Source: Solibacillus sp. FSL R7-0682 (GTDB lineage: Bacteria > Bacillota > Bacilli > Bacillales_A > Planococcaceae). From it: a DNA stretch of 64,000 bases. Under the pieces are notes generated by a model, which was not told the origin of the DNA, did not search any database, and saw only the letters and a list, made by a program, of their open reading frames with translations. Shown here in pieces: positions 43,412-52,560 of the stretch. Both the position numbers and the translations under genes were made by a program. The stretch is from the NCBI RefSeq assembly GCF_038005985.1, contig NZ_JBBOUI010000001.1:1632001-1696000 (forward strand). The letters run 5' to 3'. Every line of letters begins with the position of its first letter. Positions within the stretch are counted from its first letter, which is position 1.

Positions 43412-43834
43412 ATGGCTATTTTACAATCACCTATTAAAGAAGAGTTTGAAAGACTTTTAGAAATAAGTAATGAACAATTTAATAAAGGTAACTATAATGA
43501 TTCTATTTTAAACTTAGAGAAAGCTTGGGATATAATACCTAATCCGAAAGGAATTTATTGTGAAGAGAGTTACCATTTAGTAAAGGATATTATTTCCACT
43601 TGTTTTATGATAAATGATTTAAAAAAAGCAAAGGTGTGGTCAGAGCAAATTTTTTTAACTGGATTTGCACGTATAGATTCAGGTGATAAGGAATTTATTG
43701 CAGGTAAAGTAGCATTTGAATTAAATGATTTAGAAACAGCAAAAGAATTTTTTAGTATTGCCAATAAAAAATCAGAAGGCAGATGTTTCGGTAATCCCCA
43801 GAATACTAAGTACCTTAAATTTTTTAAAAGTTAA
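43412..43834 (+). CDS. TPR-repeat immunity-like protein 2
   Basis: 140 residues from ATG 43412 with a GAGGAGG site overlapping the previous stop. It is a paralogue of the preceding protein (NEQFNKGNYNDSILNLEKAWDIIPNPKG, LNDLETAKEFFSIANKKSEG). It may be a duplicate immunity gene or the partner of a different toxin variant. Confidence 0.7.
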   Translation: MAILQSPIKEEFERLLEISNEQFNKGNYNDSILNLEKAWDIIPNPKGIYCEESYHLVKDIISTCFMINDLKKAKVWSEQIFLTGFARIDSGDKEFIAGKVAFELNDLETAKEFFSIANKKSEGRCFGNPQNTKYLKFFKS

Positions 43835-43902
43835 GGGTGTAGCTAAATGTATTCAAAAAGATTAATTGAAAGTATAAATAAAAGTAAAAGTTAATTGTAA
43901 AG

Positions 43903-43940
43903 TAGAGTGCAAAAATATTATTTATTTGCACTCTATTATA
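43903..43940 (+). terminator. Terminator at the end of the cassette array
   Basis: TAGAGTGCAAA (43903-43913) pairs with TTTGCACTCTA (43925-43935), followed by TTATATTTG. Confidence 0.7.
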
Positions 43941-44310
43941 TTTGTTACATAAACCTAAGTACTATTATAATCGATAGATAAGTTTGTAATAGATTATAAG
44001 GATGTACCACATTCATCATTTTTACGTGTTTATATGACCGGTGAGATTAAATATAAAGTGAAAATGCAGATACATAGCTGAACATATAGCTATGAACTGC
44101 ACTTACGGATTTTTCCATAATTCTCCCTCTATAAATGTTTTTCTTTCAGATATTCAACCCAACCTAATTCAAAAAAACTCTTTTATACTGATTTTTTCTA
44201 AGTAAATAAATTAACTATTGTTTCTGTCTAACTCAATCCTCAAATACTTAAAAACCAATGCAAAACTCTTTCAATCTAAGAGTCTCAACGAAATAAAATG
44301 CTTTATTAGA
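43941..44310. other. Array border: relic of the 18994 gene, then AT-rich spacer
   Basis: 43975-44110 repeats the 18994-19218 gene in decayed form (TTTGTAATAGATTATAAGG, then TTTTTACGTGTTTATATG) with a stop in the middle. No gene is seen from 44111 to 44310. This is the right border of the toxin array. Confidence 0.6.
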
Positions 44311-44316
44311 AAAATA

Positions 44317-44345
44317 TTGCATTATCGAGAACATACATGTAATAA
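44317..44345 (+). promoter_or_regulatory. Candidate sigma-A promoter of the catabolic operon
   Basis: TTGCAT at 44317-44322 and TAATAA at 44340-44345 with a 17-base spacer, about 20 bp upstream of the palindromic operator and 70 bp upstream of the first gene. Confidence 0.5.
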
Positions 44346-44366
44346 TACAGAAAAGTAGGGGCGTTG

Positions 44367-44386
44367 AAATTGGAACGTTCCAATTT
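44367..44386. promoter_or_regulatory. 20-bp perfect palindrome, likely LacI-family operator
   Basis: The sequence aaattggaacgttccaattt is its own reverse complement, with the central CG typical of LacI/GalR operators. It lies between the candidate promoter and the first gene, which fits repression by roadblock or occlusion by the LacI-type regulator encoded second in the operon. Confidence 0.7.
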
Positions 44387-44412
44387 TTCAATTTCATGTA
44401 GGAGGCATTATT

Positions 44413-45417
44413 TTGTATAAAACATTACAAATAGATAATCCACAAAGCATAGCGCTTAAAGAAGTGATGACTTCACAATACAAGTTAAAAAATACAGAAG
44501 TGCAATTAAAGCCGATTATCGGTGGTATATGTGGTTCAGATGTAAGCGTATACAATGGGAAATTTGCGCATGCAAAATATCCAATTATTCCTGGACATGA
44601 GGTTGTTGCAGAAGTGATTGCGAAAGGGCAAGATGTAAAATACGAAATTGGTTCCAAAGTAATTATCGTGCCAAATAGCTTTTGTGATCAATGTGAAAAT
44701 TGCAAAAGGGGACGTCGCAATATTTGTTTACATAAAGAATCTTTAGGAGTCAACGTAGATGGCGTCTTTTCTTCTCATTTTTGTATCGATACAAAATACG
44801 TATTACCAGTACCTGATGGCATTTCATTGGAACGTTCTACTTTAACAGAACCATTCGCAGTTATTATACATGCCATAAAAAAAATAGACATTGAAAAAGG
44901 CCAAAGTATTGCGATTATCGGCTGCGGTACCGAAGGAATGCTGGCAGCCTCACTTACGCATTTTTATGGGGGAGTGGTAACGGTCATTGATGTACAGCAA
45001 CAAAAGCTAGATCATATTCAACAGTCGCAGCCACAATTAAACGTTTGTCTTCCACATCAAGTAGGCAACCAAAAATTTGACTTAGTTATCGAATGTGCAG
45101 GTGTGAAAAGTTCGGTGGAACAGGCATTCGATATCGTAAAACCAGGTGGTGAAATTATTTTAATAGGGTTAACCCCTGAAGCAACAATGCCCGTAACAAA
45201 GCTTGTAAGAAGTGAAGTTACGATCTATGGATCGATTATTTATGATTTCCCAGAAGATTTTGAGAAGAGTGTTGAAGTTTTGTCAGATCCAAACATGAAA
45301 GTAGACCACATTATTAGCAAAATTTATCCTTTAAAGGATTTCAAAAAAGCTTACGAAGATGCATGTTCAGGAAAGTATGGGAAGGTGCTCATTTCCTTTG
45401 ATGACGAAAACAGATGA
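44413..45417 (+). CDS. Zinc-dependent alcohol/polyol dehydrogenase
   Basis: 334 residues, TTG start 7 bp after TAGGAGG. Medium-chain dehydrogenase: catalytic zinc site GGICGSDVS and GHEVVAEV, structural zinc cysteines CDQCENCKRGRRNIC, Rossmann motif IIGCGTEGM near 175. Family members (sorbitol, threonine and related dehydrogenases) oxidise secondary alcohols with NAD(P). First gene of the LacI-regulated operon. The substrate is unknown. Confidence 0.85.
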   Translation: MYKTLQIDNPQSIALKEVMTSQYKLKNTEVQLKPIIGGICGSDVSVYNGKFAHAKYPIIPGHEVVAEVIAKGQDVKYEIGSKVIIVPNSFCDQCENCKRGRRNICLHKESLGVNVDGVFSSHFCIDTKYVLPVPDGISLERSTLTEPFAVIIHAIKKIDIEKGQSIAIIGCGTEGMLAASLTHFYGGVVTVIDVQQQKLDHIQQSQPQLNVCLPHQVGNQKFDLVIECAGVKSSVEQAFDIVKPGGEIILIGLTPEATMPVTKLVRSEVTIYGSIIYDFPEDFEKSVEVLSDPNMKVDHIISKIYPLKDFKKAYEDACSGKYGKVLISFDDENR

Positions 45418-45432
45418 AAAGTTGGTGCTGGA

Positions 45433-46470
45433 ATGCAAATGAAAAAACGAAGAATTACCTTGAATGACGTAGCAAAGCATGCTGGTGTATCTCGTTCAAC
45501 AGCCTCATTAGTTGTTCAAGAAAGTCCAAAAATTAAACCGAGTACGACACAAAAGGTATTAAACTCCATGCGCGAGCTTGGCTATGTGTATGATAGAATG
45601 GCTGCCAATATGCGGGCTCAAAAATCGACGACAATTGGAATTATTATAACGGATGTCGGGAACCCGTACTATACGGATCTATTAAAAGCACTACATACCG
45701 CGCTTGAAGATGCAGGGTATACCGTGTTTTTAGCAACTACTTACGATGATGAAGATCGCCAAAATTTGCTAATAGGTAGAATGCTCGAACATCGAGTATC
45801 TGGCATGATTATATGTCCTGTCTCAAACATTAAAGAAAAATCGATTGAATTAATTAATCATCTTGATATTCCAGTAGTTATGGCGGTGCGAGAAAACTTA
45901 GATATTCGACATGATTATATAGGGATTGATTATGAAGAAGGAATGTATTTAGGAACTAAGCACTTACTTGAAAAAGGGCATACGAATATTGCATTTATTG
46001 GTGGTCATGCTCATTCTGTTGCATGGCAGCAACGAATGATCGGCTTTAAAAAAGCACTTGAGGAATCCCAAATTGATATAGAGCGTACGACAATTTTAGA
46101 AACAGATGTGACAAGAGAGGCTAGTAAATCTGCCGTACTTAATATGTTAGCTACAGGCTATCGACCATCTGCCATTGTTTGCTTTAATGATTTAATTGCG
46201 CATGGAGTGATGCTTGGATTAGGACAAGCAGGGATTAAGGTTGGAGAAGACATTGCATTAATTGGATTTGATAATACAAATGAATCTTCTTGGTTTTCAC
46301 CAGCTTTAACAACTGTCTCTTCATTTCCGAGTGAAATCGGAAATCATGCGGCAGAGCTTTTAAAAAATCGATTAAATAATGAAAATATAGAACGGCAACG
46401 AATCATCCTACAGCCAGAACTTGTTGTTCGGGATACATGTAAAGGTGGAGAGTACTATGCAAGCCGTTAG
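45433..46470 (+). CDS. LacI/GalR-family transcriptional regulator
   Basis: 345 residues (ATG 45433 or 45439). N-terminal HTH: ITLNDVAKHAGVSRSTASLVVQESPKIKPSTTQKVLNSMRELGYVYD. The periplasmic-binding-like ligand domain includes TIGIIITDVGNPYYTDLLKAL, GMIICP, IALIGFDNTNESSWFSPALTTV. It probably represses the operon through the palindrome at 44367 until a pathway metabolite binds. Confidence 0.93.
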   Translation: MQMKKRRITLNDVAKHAGVSRSTASLVVQESPKIKPSTTQKVLNSMRELGYVYDRMAANMRAQKSTTIGIIITDVGNPYYTDLLKALHTALEDAGYTVFLATTYDDEDRQNLLIGRMLEHRVSGMIICPVSNIKEKSIELINHLDIPVVMAVRENLDIRHDYIGIDYEEGMYLGTKHLLEKGHTNIAFIGGHAHSVAWQQRMIGFKKALEESQIDIERTTILETDVTREASKSAVLNMLATGYRPSAIVCFNDLIAHGVMLGLGQAGIKVGEDIALIGFDNTNESSWFSPALTTVSSFPSEIGNHAAELLKNRLNNENIERQRIILQPELVVRDTCKGGEYYASR

Positions 46471-47284
46471 CCCCCAAATGCAATTATTGACGGAAAAAGC
46501 TTTTCAATATAACCAGGACACGTCCATATATTGGCTCGGGTCTGCGGGGGTACTCATTAATAGCTATGGCACAACCATCTTAATTGACCCAGATTTAGAT
46601 CAAATCCAAATAGACGGAATGTATTTTAATCAACGTAATGGAGTGAAAATGTTTCAGCAGGTACCTATTCAAATGGAAGCGGTTCCAATGGTGGATGCCA
46701 TTTTTTATACACATGCGGATGAAGATCATATTGGTATTGCGAGCTATAAGCAATTAGCGCAAACAGGATCGCCAATTCATTGCACTCAATTTGTTAAAAA
46801 TCATTTAATCGCCAATGGAATTACTGATAATCAAATATTTGCACATGAAAAATTAGACACGTTTCGCATAAATGATCTCGTAATTGAAATGACGTTAGCC
46901 GATCATCCTTGGCATAAAAATAAACCTACTCTTTATGACTACTATTATACGATTGATGACTGCACGGGATATAAAGTTACGACAAAGGACGGTATTATAT
47001 GGCATCCCGGTGATTCGATTTTATTACCCGAACATTTAAATGAAAGGCCTGTTGACTTATTACTAATTGATTTTTCAAACGACCCTTTTCATTTTGGGAA
47101 AGAGGGTGCAGTTCAATTAGCAAATCAACAAATATTAGCCGAATTAATTCCCATTCACTGGGGGACATACGAAAGCGATAAACCTTGTTTTAATGCCAAT
47201 CCATATGAACTAAAAGATGGAGTAGTAAACAATAAAAGACTTCATATTTTAGGCATTGGTGAGAAATATACGTTAAAGAAATAA
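46457..47284 (+). CDS. UlaG-like metallo-beta-lactamase-fold hydrolase
   Basis: 275 residues from ATG 46457 (AAAGGTGGAGAG site), overlapping the regulator by 14 bases. Metal motif THADEDHIG, with LADHPWHKN, WHPGDSI and HWGTYES. The long spacing and the start (IYWLGSAGVLINSYGTTILIDP) match UlaG-type lactonases such as L-ascorbate-6-phosphate lactonase. It may open a sugar-acid lactone in this pathway (inference). Confidence 0.78.
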   Translation: MQAVSPQMQLLTEKAFQYNQDTSIYWLGSAGVLINSYGTTILIDPDLDQIQIDGMYFNQRNGVKMFQQVPIQMEAVPMVDAIFYTHADEDHIGIASYKQLAQTGSPIHCTQFVKNHLIANGITDNQIFAHEKLDTFRINDLVIEMTLADHPWHKNKPTLYDYYYTIDDCTGYKVTTKDGIIWHPGDSILLPEHLNERPVDLLLIDFSNDPFHFGKEGAVQLANQQILAELIPIHWGTYESDKPCFNANPYELKDGVVNNKRLHILGIGEKYTLKK

Positions 47285-47367
47285 AGGAATTCATTTAAAG
47301 GTGGTGGTGTTTCCATATCGTTGAAGGAATGTTTCGTGAGCATCAAAATAAAGGGGGATAATGATTG

Positions 47368-48420
47368 ATGAAAAAATGGAAATTAGGATTATCAAGTGTA
47401 ATTTTAGTAGGTTTGTTAGCGGCATGTGGGGATGACGAGACAATCGAAACAAATGCAGACACGAATGTGGGATCAGATAATAATGCTGGGCAAACTGAAA
47501 TTGCAAAAGATGCAAAGGTACTGAAATTTGCTTTCTCAGCTGCGGAAGATGCATTTAAACCATTTTATGAAGTAGAGCAAATTATTGAAAGTAAAACAAA
47601 CGGAGCAATTGATGTTCAATTTTACCCTGGGGGACAACTTGGGGGAGATGTGCAAGCTTTAGAAGGAGTACGATCAGGCACAATCGAAGCATCGGCTATG
47701 TCTACAACAATTATTGCATCGTTAAATCCGGAATTTAACATTTATGACGTTCCATTCTTATTTAAATCGTCAGATGTTGCTTATGAAATAATGGATGGCG
47801 AAATTGGTGATAAATTATCTGAATCTTTAGAACAATATGACTTAGTGGGGTTAGGTTACTTAGATGCAACATATCGAAACTTAACAAACAATAAAAAAGA
47901 AGTTCGAACACCAGATGATCTAAAGGGTTTAAATGTTAGGACATTAGAAAATGCGTTGCAAGTTAAGTTTTGGAAGGAGCTAGGGGCAAATCCTACGGCC
48001 ATTTCATTCTCAGAGCTTTATAGCGCGTTAGAGTCAAATGTTGTGGAAGGCCAAGAAAATCCATTCAATGTTATTAATTCATCCAAGTTTTTTGAAGTAC
48101 AAAAATTTATGACACGTACAGAGCATTTATTAATGCCACGATTTGTCGTAGTTTCGGATAAGTTTTGGAATTCATTAACACCTGAAGAGCAAACAATTGT
48201 GCAAGAGGCCATCAAAGTTGGAAGTGATAATATGCGTGCAGAAACACTAAATCAACAAGATGCAGCGATTGCGAATATTGAAGCAAACGGGGTGAAAATT
48301 ACGGAGCTTTCTGATGAAGATCGACAGCAATGGATTGATAAAGCAGCCCCAGTTTACGATGAGTTCAAAAAAGTAATTGGTGAGGAGCTTTATAATCAAG
48401 TAATTGAACTCGCAAAATAA
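47368..48420 (+). CDS. dctP: TRAP transporter substrate-binding lipoprotein (DctP type)
   Basis: 350 residues from ATG 47368 (AAGGGGGA site). Lipoprotein signal with lipobox LAAC (Cys20). The mature part follows the DctP family: LKFAFSAAEDAFKPFYEVEQIIESKTNGAIDVQFYPGGQLGGDVQALEGVRSGTIEAS, then FWKELGANPTAISFSELYSALESNVVEGQENPF. The central Arg of NVRTLEN corresponds to the carboxylate-binding arginine, so the substrate is probably an organic acid. Confidence 0.92.
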   Translation: MKKWKLGLSSVILVGLLAACGDDETIETNADTNVGSDNNAGQTEIAKDAKVLKFAFSAAEDAFKPFYEVEQIIESKTNGAIDVQFYPGGQLGGDVQALEGVRSGTIEASAMSTTIIASLNPEFNIYDVPFLFKSSDVAYEIMDGEIGDKLSESLEQYDLVGLGYLDATYRNLTNNKKEVRTPDDLKGLNVRTLENALQVKFWKELGANPTAISFSELYSALESNVVEGQENPFNVINSSKFFEVQKFMTRTEHLLMPRFVVVSDKFWNSLTPEEQTIVQEAIKVGSDNMRAETLNQQDAAIANIEANGVKITELSDEDRQQWIDKAAPVYDEFKKVIGEELYNQVIELAK

Positions 48421-48426
48421 AATTTA

Positions 48427-48458
48427 ACGTAGCGCATGTTGATGTTGATGCGCTACGT
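48427..48458 (+). terminator. Intergenic stem-loop between dctP and dctQ
   Basis: ACGTAGCGCAT (48427-48437) pairs perfectly with ATGCGCTACGT (48448-48458) around a 10-base loop; no T run follows. Hairpins of this type after a binding-protein gene usually stabilise the upstream mRNA or partly terminate, giving excess binding protein over membrane subunits. Confidence 0.6.
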
Positions 48459-48486
48459 ATCTCTTAAGAGAATCGGAGGCATCAAC

Positions 48487-48963
48487 ATGAAGTATGTTTC
48501 ACGGATGATTGATTTTTTTATGGCAATCTCGTTAGGAATCATGGCGATATTAGTATTTTTAAATGTTGTATTACGTTATGTTTTTAGTTCTGGCATTACG
48601 TGGTCAGTTGAGCTTAGCCAAATATTATTTATGGTGCTTGTATTTTTAGGAGCAATCCAAGCCTTTAAGGAAAACTCACATATTAAGGTTGATGTGTTAA
48701 TTTCAAAAGTTTCACCTGTTTGGCAGAAAATATTAGCTATTTGCAGCAACGTCATTATTCTAATTGTCATTATCATTGTGTTCCAAGGAAGTTTACAGCT
48801 AGTGAAGGAAAACAACGTTATGACAACTCCAATTCTAGGTATACCCCAATCATATGTCTACTCGGTAGGGCTTTTCTTAAGCATTTGTATTGCGGTGTTG
48901 ACAATTGGCAAAACGATTGAAATTTTCAAAAAGACAAACAATCAAGATATGTCGAAGGATTAG
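48487..48963 (+). CDS. dctQ: TRAP transporter small permease (DctQ type)
   Basis: 158 residues from ATG 48487 (CGGAGG site). Four predicted membrane helices (about 5-30, 45-63, 82-105, 120-142), with the DctQ pattern VVLRYVFSSGITWSVELSQILFMVLVFLGAIQAFKENSHIKVD. Partner of the large permease encoded 19 bp downstream. Confidence 0.9.
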   Translation: MKYVSRMIDFFMAISLGIMAILVFLNVVLRYVFSSGITWSVELSQILFMVLVFLGAIQAFKENSHIKVDVLISKVSPVWQKILAICSNVIILIVIIIVFQGSLQLVKENNVMTTPILGIPQSYVYSVGLFLSICIAVLTIGKTIEIFKKTNNQDMSKD

Positions 48964-48982
48964 CTTGAAAGGAGCATAGCGT

Positions 48983-50266
48983 ATGTCCGTAATTGTTTTT
49001 TTAGGGGTATTACTTGGAGCATTAATTATTGGTGTACCAATAGCTTTTGGCTTATTGTTAGCTACAATTTTCTTAATGTTCTATATCGATTCATATAGTG
49101 CAACGATTGTAGCGCAAAATTTAATGAAAGGCGCACAAAGTTTCCCGCTAATTGCTGTGCCATTCTTCATTCTAGCTGGTGAAATTATGAATGTAGGGGG
49201 GATTGGTAAGCGTTTAGTGGATTTAGGGTTAGCCATTTTCGGTCATGTAAAAGGTGGTCTTGGTTATGTAGTAATTGTAGCAAGTATAATATTTGCCGGA
49301 TTATCGGGGTCTGCATTAGCTGATGCTGCTGCACTAGGGGCGATTTTGTTACCGATGATGGTGAAAGGTGGATACGATAAAGGGCAATCGATGGGCTTAA
49401 TTGCTTCAGGATCACTCATTGCTTTATTAATTCCACCGAGTATTTCGTTAATTATGTATGGGGTAATTGCGAATGTATCCATTACTCGCTTATTTATGGC
49501 GGGAGTTTTCCCAGGCTTTTTGATGGCAGTTGGGTTGGCGGTTACATGGTTTATTCTCGTAAAACGTAATAAAGAGATTCAAGTTTTACCGAAAAAATCT
49601 ACTGCGGAAGTTTTTGCAGCAATTAAAGGTTCCATTTGGGCCATTTTCTTACCCGTTATTATTATCGTTGGTTTACGAGGTGGTATTTTTACCGCAACTG
49701 AAGCAGCATCGGTCGCAGTATTTTATGCCTTATTTGTAAGCTTAGTTATTTACCGAGAAATGAAACTATCAGATATCGGAAAAGTTTTAGTAAATGCATC
49801 AAAAACAACAAGTGTTGTAATTTTCATGGTTGCCGCTGCGATGGCTGGTGCTTGGGTTATTACCATTGCAAATGTTCCACAACAACTCGCTGAACTTTTA
49901 GGGCCAATTAATAATCAACCATTACTACTAATTGCATTTGTTATGCTCATCGTCCTATTACTAGGAATGATTATGGATACGGGTCCAATTATTTTAATTA
50001 TTGTTCCAGTTGTTTTACCAATGCTAGTCGCTGCTGGAGTAGATCCAGTTTACTTTGGGATTTTATTAGTTTTAAATGGAGCAATTGGATTAATTACACC
50101 GCCAGTTGGATCCGTCTTGAATGTCTCGCTCAGTGTTTCAAAACTCACAATGGGGCAATTAACAAAGGGGATATGGCCATTCATACTTACATATGTCCTT
50201 TTATTAATACTATTAATGCTATTCCCAGAGCTAATAACAGTACCAGCAGACTGGTTAATGAAGTAA
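48983..50266 (+). CDS. dctM: TRAP transporter large permease (DctM type)
   Basis: 427 residues with 11-12 hydrophobic helices. Family signatures: PLIAVPFFILAGEIMNVGGIGKRLVDL, GLSGSALADAAALGAILLPMM, LIPPSISLIMYGVIANVSITRLFMAGVFPG, GLITPPVGSVLNVS. It uses a cation gradient to import the substrate delivered by DctP. Confidence 0.95.
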   Translation: MSVIVFLGVLLGALIIGVPIAFGLLLATIFLMFYIDSYSATIVAQNLMKGAQSFPLIAVPFFILAGEIMNVGGIGKRLVDLGLAIFGHVKGGLGYVVIVASIIFAGLSGSALADAAALGAILLPMMVKGGYDKGQSMGLIASGSLIALLIPPSISLIMYGVIANVSITRLFMAGVFPGFLMAVGLAVTWFILVKRNKEIQVLPKKSTAEVFAAIKGSIWAIFLPVIIIVGLRGGIFTATEAASVAVFYALFVSLVIYREMKLSDIGKVLVNASKTTSVVIFMVAAAMAGAWVITIANVPQQLAELLGPINNQPLLLIAFVMLIVLLLGMIMDTGPIILIIVPVVLPMLVAAGVDPVYFGILLVLNGAIGLITPPVGSVLNVSLSVSKLTMGQLTKGIWPFILTYVLLLILLMLFPELITVPADWLMK

Positions 50267-50310
50267 TAAAAGTATCGTAGTACATGATAAAAGTAGAGGG
50301 AGGCTCTAGG

Positions 50311-51516
50311 ATGAATGCTATAAATAACGGTCCATTGACGGGCATAAAAATAGTAGATATTTCAACAATGATTGCAGCGCCTTTCGGGGCGACGCTACTT
50401 GCTGATTTAGGCGCTGAAGTCGTAAAAGTAGAGCTACCAAAGAAAGGGGATACCCTTCGAACGGTTGGACCATGGAAGGATGGAGAGGCACTGCGATGGC
50501 CAGGGCTTGCTCGCAATAAAAAATCGATTACCTTAAATATTCATAGTGAAAAGGGAAAAGAAATTTTTCTGAAGCTTATAAAAGATATTGATATTTTAAT
50601 AGAAAATTTTCGCCCAGGTACATTGGAAAAATGGGGTTTAAGCTACGACGTAATGAAGGAAGTTAACCCGAATTTAATAATGGTACGGATTTCTGGCTAT
50701 GGGCAAACAGGACCTTATGCAAAGAAGGCAGGATTTGGTACTCCATGTACTGCATATAGTGGTCACACATATCTTCAAGGGTATCCAGATCGGCCACCTG
50801 TGAGCCCGTCATACTCATTACTTGATTATATTGCAGGTGTATATACAGCCTTCGCTGCGGTTTCAGCCTTATATCATCGTGATGCAACGCCAAATGGAAC
50901 AGGGCAAGTTGTTGAAATGGGCTTATACGAAGCTATTTTTAGAATGCTAGAGTTTCTAATCGCCGAGTATGATCAAAATGAAAAGATTCGGGAACGCTCT
51001 CCTGGATTAGCAGGACATTCGAGCCCAGCTGGTACGTATGAAACAAAAGATGGAAAGTATGTTGTATTAGTTTGCAGTACGGACTCCACGTTTAATCGTT
51101 TAGCGGAGGCGATGGGGCGGTTAGATATGTTAAAGAATGAACGCTTTTATACGAATGCTGTTCGCTTGCAAAATGATGAAGAAGTTCAGGCCATTGTGAA
51201 AGGATATATTAAAACGCTTACATTGTTGGAATTACAGGCAATTCTAGATAAACATGGTGTGCCTATTAGTCCGATATTAAGCATCGCAGATATTTTCAAT
51301 GATCCCCATTATAAAGCGCGCCAAAATATTGTGGAAGTAGAGCATCCACGTTTAGGAAAAGTAAAAGTACCTGGTGTAGTTCCTAACTTTTCAAAAACAC
51401 CTGGATCAATTCGGCATCGTGCACCAGAGCTAGGGGAACATAATGAGGAAATTTATCTTTCACTAGGCTTATCTGAAGAGGAGATTGAACAATTAAAGCA
51501 AGAAGAGGTGATTTGA
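50311..51516 (+). CDS. Class III CoA transferase (CaiB/BaiF family)
   Basis: 401 residues from ATG 50311 (GAGGGAGG site; the frame opens at 50284). N-terminus LTGIKIVDISTMIAAPFGATLLADLGAEVVKVELPKKGDTLR, then SITLNIHSEKGKEIFLKLIKDIDILIENFRPGTLEKWGL are standard for the family. The catalytic Asp is expected in the LLDYIAGVYTAFAAVSALYHR region. It moves CoA between acids, probably activating the transported acid for cleavage by the next enzyme. Confidence 0.92.
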   Translation: MNAINNGPLTGIKIVDISTMIAAPFGATLLADLGAEVVKVELPKKGDTLRTVGPWKDGEALRWPGLARNKKSITLNIHSEKGKEIFLKLIKDIDILIENFRPGTLEKWGLSYDVMKEVNPNLIMVRISGYGQTGPYAKKAGFGTPCTAYSGHTYLQGYPDRPPVSPSYSLLDYIAGVYTAFAAVSALYHRDATPNGTGQVVEMGLYEAIFRMLEFLIAEYDQNEKIRERSPGLAGHSSPAGTYETKDGKYVVLVCSTDSTFNRLAEAMGRLDMLKNERFYTNAVRLQNDEEVQAIVKGYIKTLTLLELQAILDKHGVPISPILSIADIFNDPHYKARQNIVEVEHPRLGKVKVPGVVPNFSKTPGSIRHRAPELGEHNEEIYLSLGLSEEEIEQLKQEEVI

Positions 51517-52473
51517 TTGTCAAAATTTGATTTGCCCAAAGTAGTTGAAATTTGTGAGGTGGCACCGAGGGATGGATTTCAGGCAGAACATAATTGGATA
51601 GCAACAGAAACAAAGCTGGATATTATTCACCAGCTAGCTAATACCGGTATTAAATCGATGGAAATTACATCATTCGTACACCCAAAAGCTATTCCACAAT
51701 TGCGAGATGCCGAAGAGGTTGTAATACAGGCACGTGAGATTGCAGGTGTCCATTTAAGAGCACTCGTTCCAAATAAACGAGGTGCAGAACGGGCAATTGC
51801 AGTCGGCATCCAAAAGCTTAAATTAATGTTATCTGCTACAGACTCACATAGTTTATCCAATGCGAATGCTACCACGGAGGAAGCACAGCGAAAGCTAGAG
51901 CCGATAGTAGAGCTTGCTGCAAAGAACAGTATTAAGGTTGGAGGCTCATTATCCGTTGCTTTCGGTTGTCCGTATGAAGGAATTGTGCAAATAGAGAAAT
52001 TAATACCACTATTAGAACGATACAACGAGATGGGCATTTACGAAGTATCACTAGCAGATACTTCTGGAATGGCAAATCCATATCAAGTAAAAAGTTATTT
52101 ACGAACATTAAAACAGCTATTTCCAACGACAACTTTTTCATTGCACCTACACAATACTCGAGGGATGGCCTTTGCAAATGCGGTAGCAGCATGGGAAGAA
52201 GGAATCGTCCATTTTGATAGTTCTGTTGCAGGGTTAGGGGGGTGTCCTTATGCACCAGGTGCAACAGGTAATATTGCAACCGAAGACTTAGTTCATGGCT
52301 TTGAAGAAATGGGTGTGTCAACGGGAATTGATTTATTAAAAATAATTGGGGTTGCTAAAAATGTACAGCAATTGCTTCATAAAACAGATAATAAATCGAG
52401 TTATATGTTGCAAGCGGGGCCAAACGCACAATTGAGCGAAAAACCGAAAGGGCAAAATAAAATTTCTCATTAG
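51517..52473 (+). CDS. HMG-CoA lyase-like enzyme (DRE-TIM family)
   Basis: 318 residues, TTG start just after the previous stop. VEICEVAPRDGFQAE carries the catalytic R-D-x-x-Q, LHLHNTRGMA the metal-binding HxH, and SSVAGLGGCPYAPGATGN the G-loop with the catalytic Cys. The family splits 3-hydroxy-3-methylglutaryl-CoA to acetyl-CoA and acetoacetate or does related retro-Claisen cleavages. Following a CoA transferase, it probably cleaves a branched hydroxyacyl-CoA (inference). Confidence 0.88.
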   Translation: MSKFDLPKVVEICEVAPRDGFQAEHNWIATETKLDIIHQLANTGIKSMEITSFVHPKAIPQLRDAEEVVIQAREIAGVHLRALVPNKRGAERAIAVGIQKLKLMLSATDSHSLSNANATTEEAQRKLEPIVELAAKNSIKVGGSLSVAFGCPYEGIVQIEKLIPLLERYNEMGIYEVSLADTSGMANPYQVKSYLRTLKQLFPTTTFSLHLHNTRGMAFANAVAAWEEGIVHFDSSVAGLGGCPYAPGATGNIATEDLVHGFEEMGVSTGIDLLKIIGVAKNVQQLLHKTDNKSSYMLQAGPNAQLSEKPKGQNKISH

Positions 52474-52560
52474 CAAGAATTGTATCGTTCCAATTTAGCG
52501 ATTCGTAATGAATTTATATATTGTGAAAAGAAGTTTAATAATTTTGTAGAGGTGACGAAG

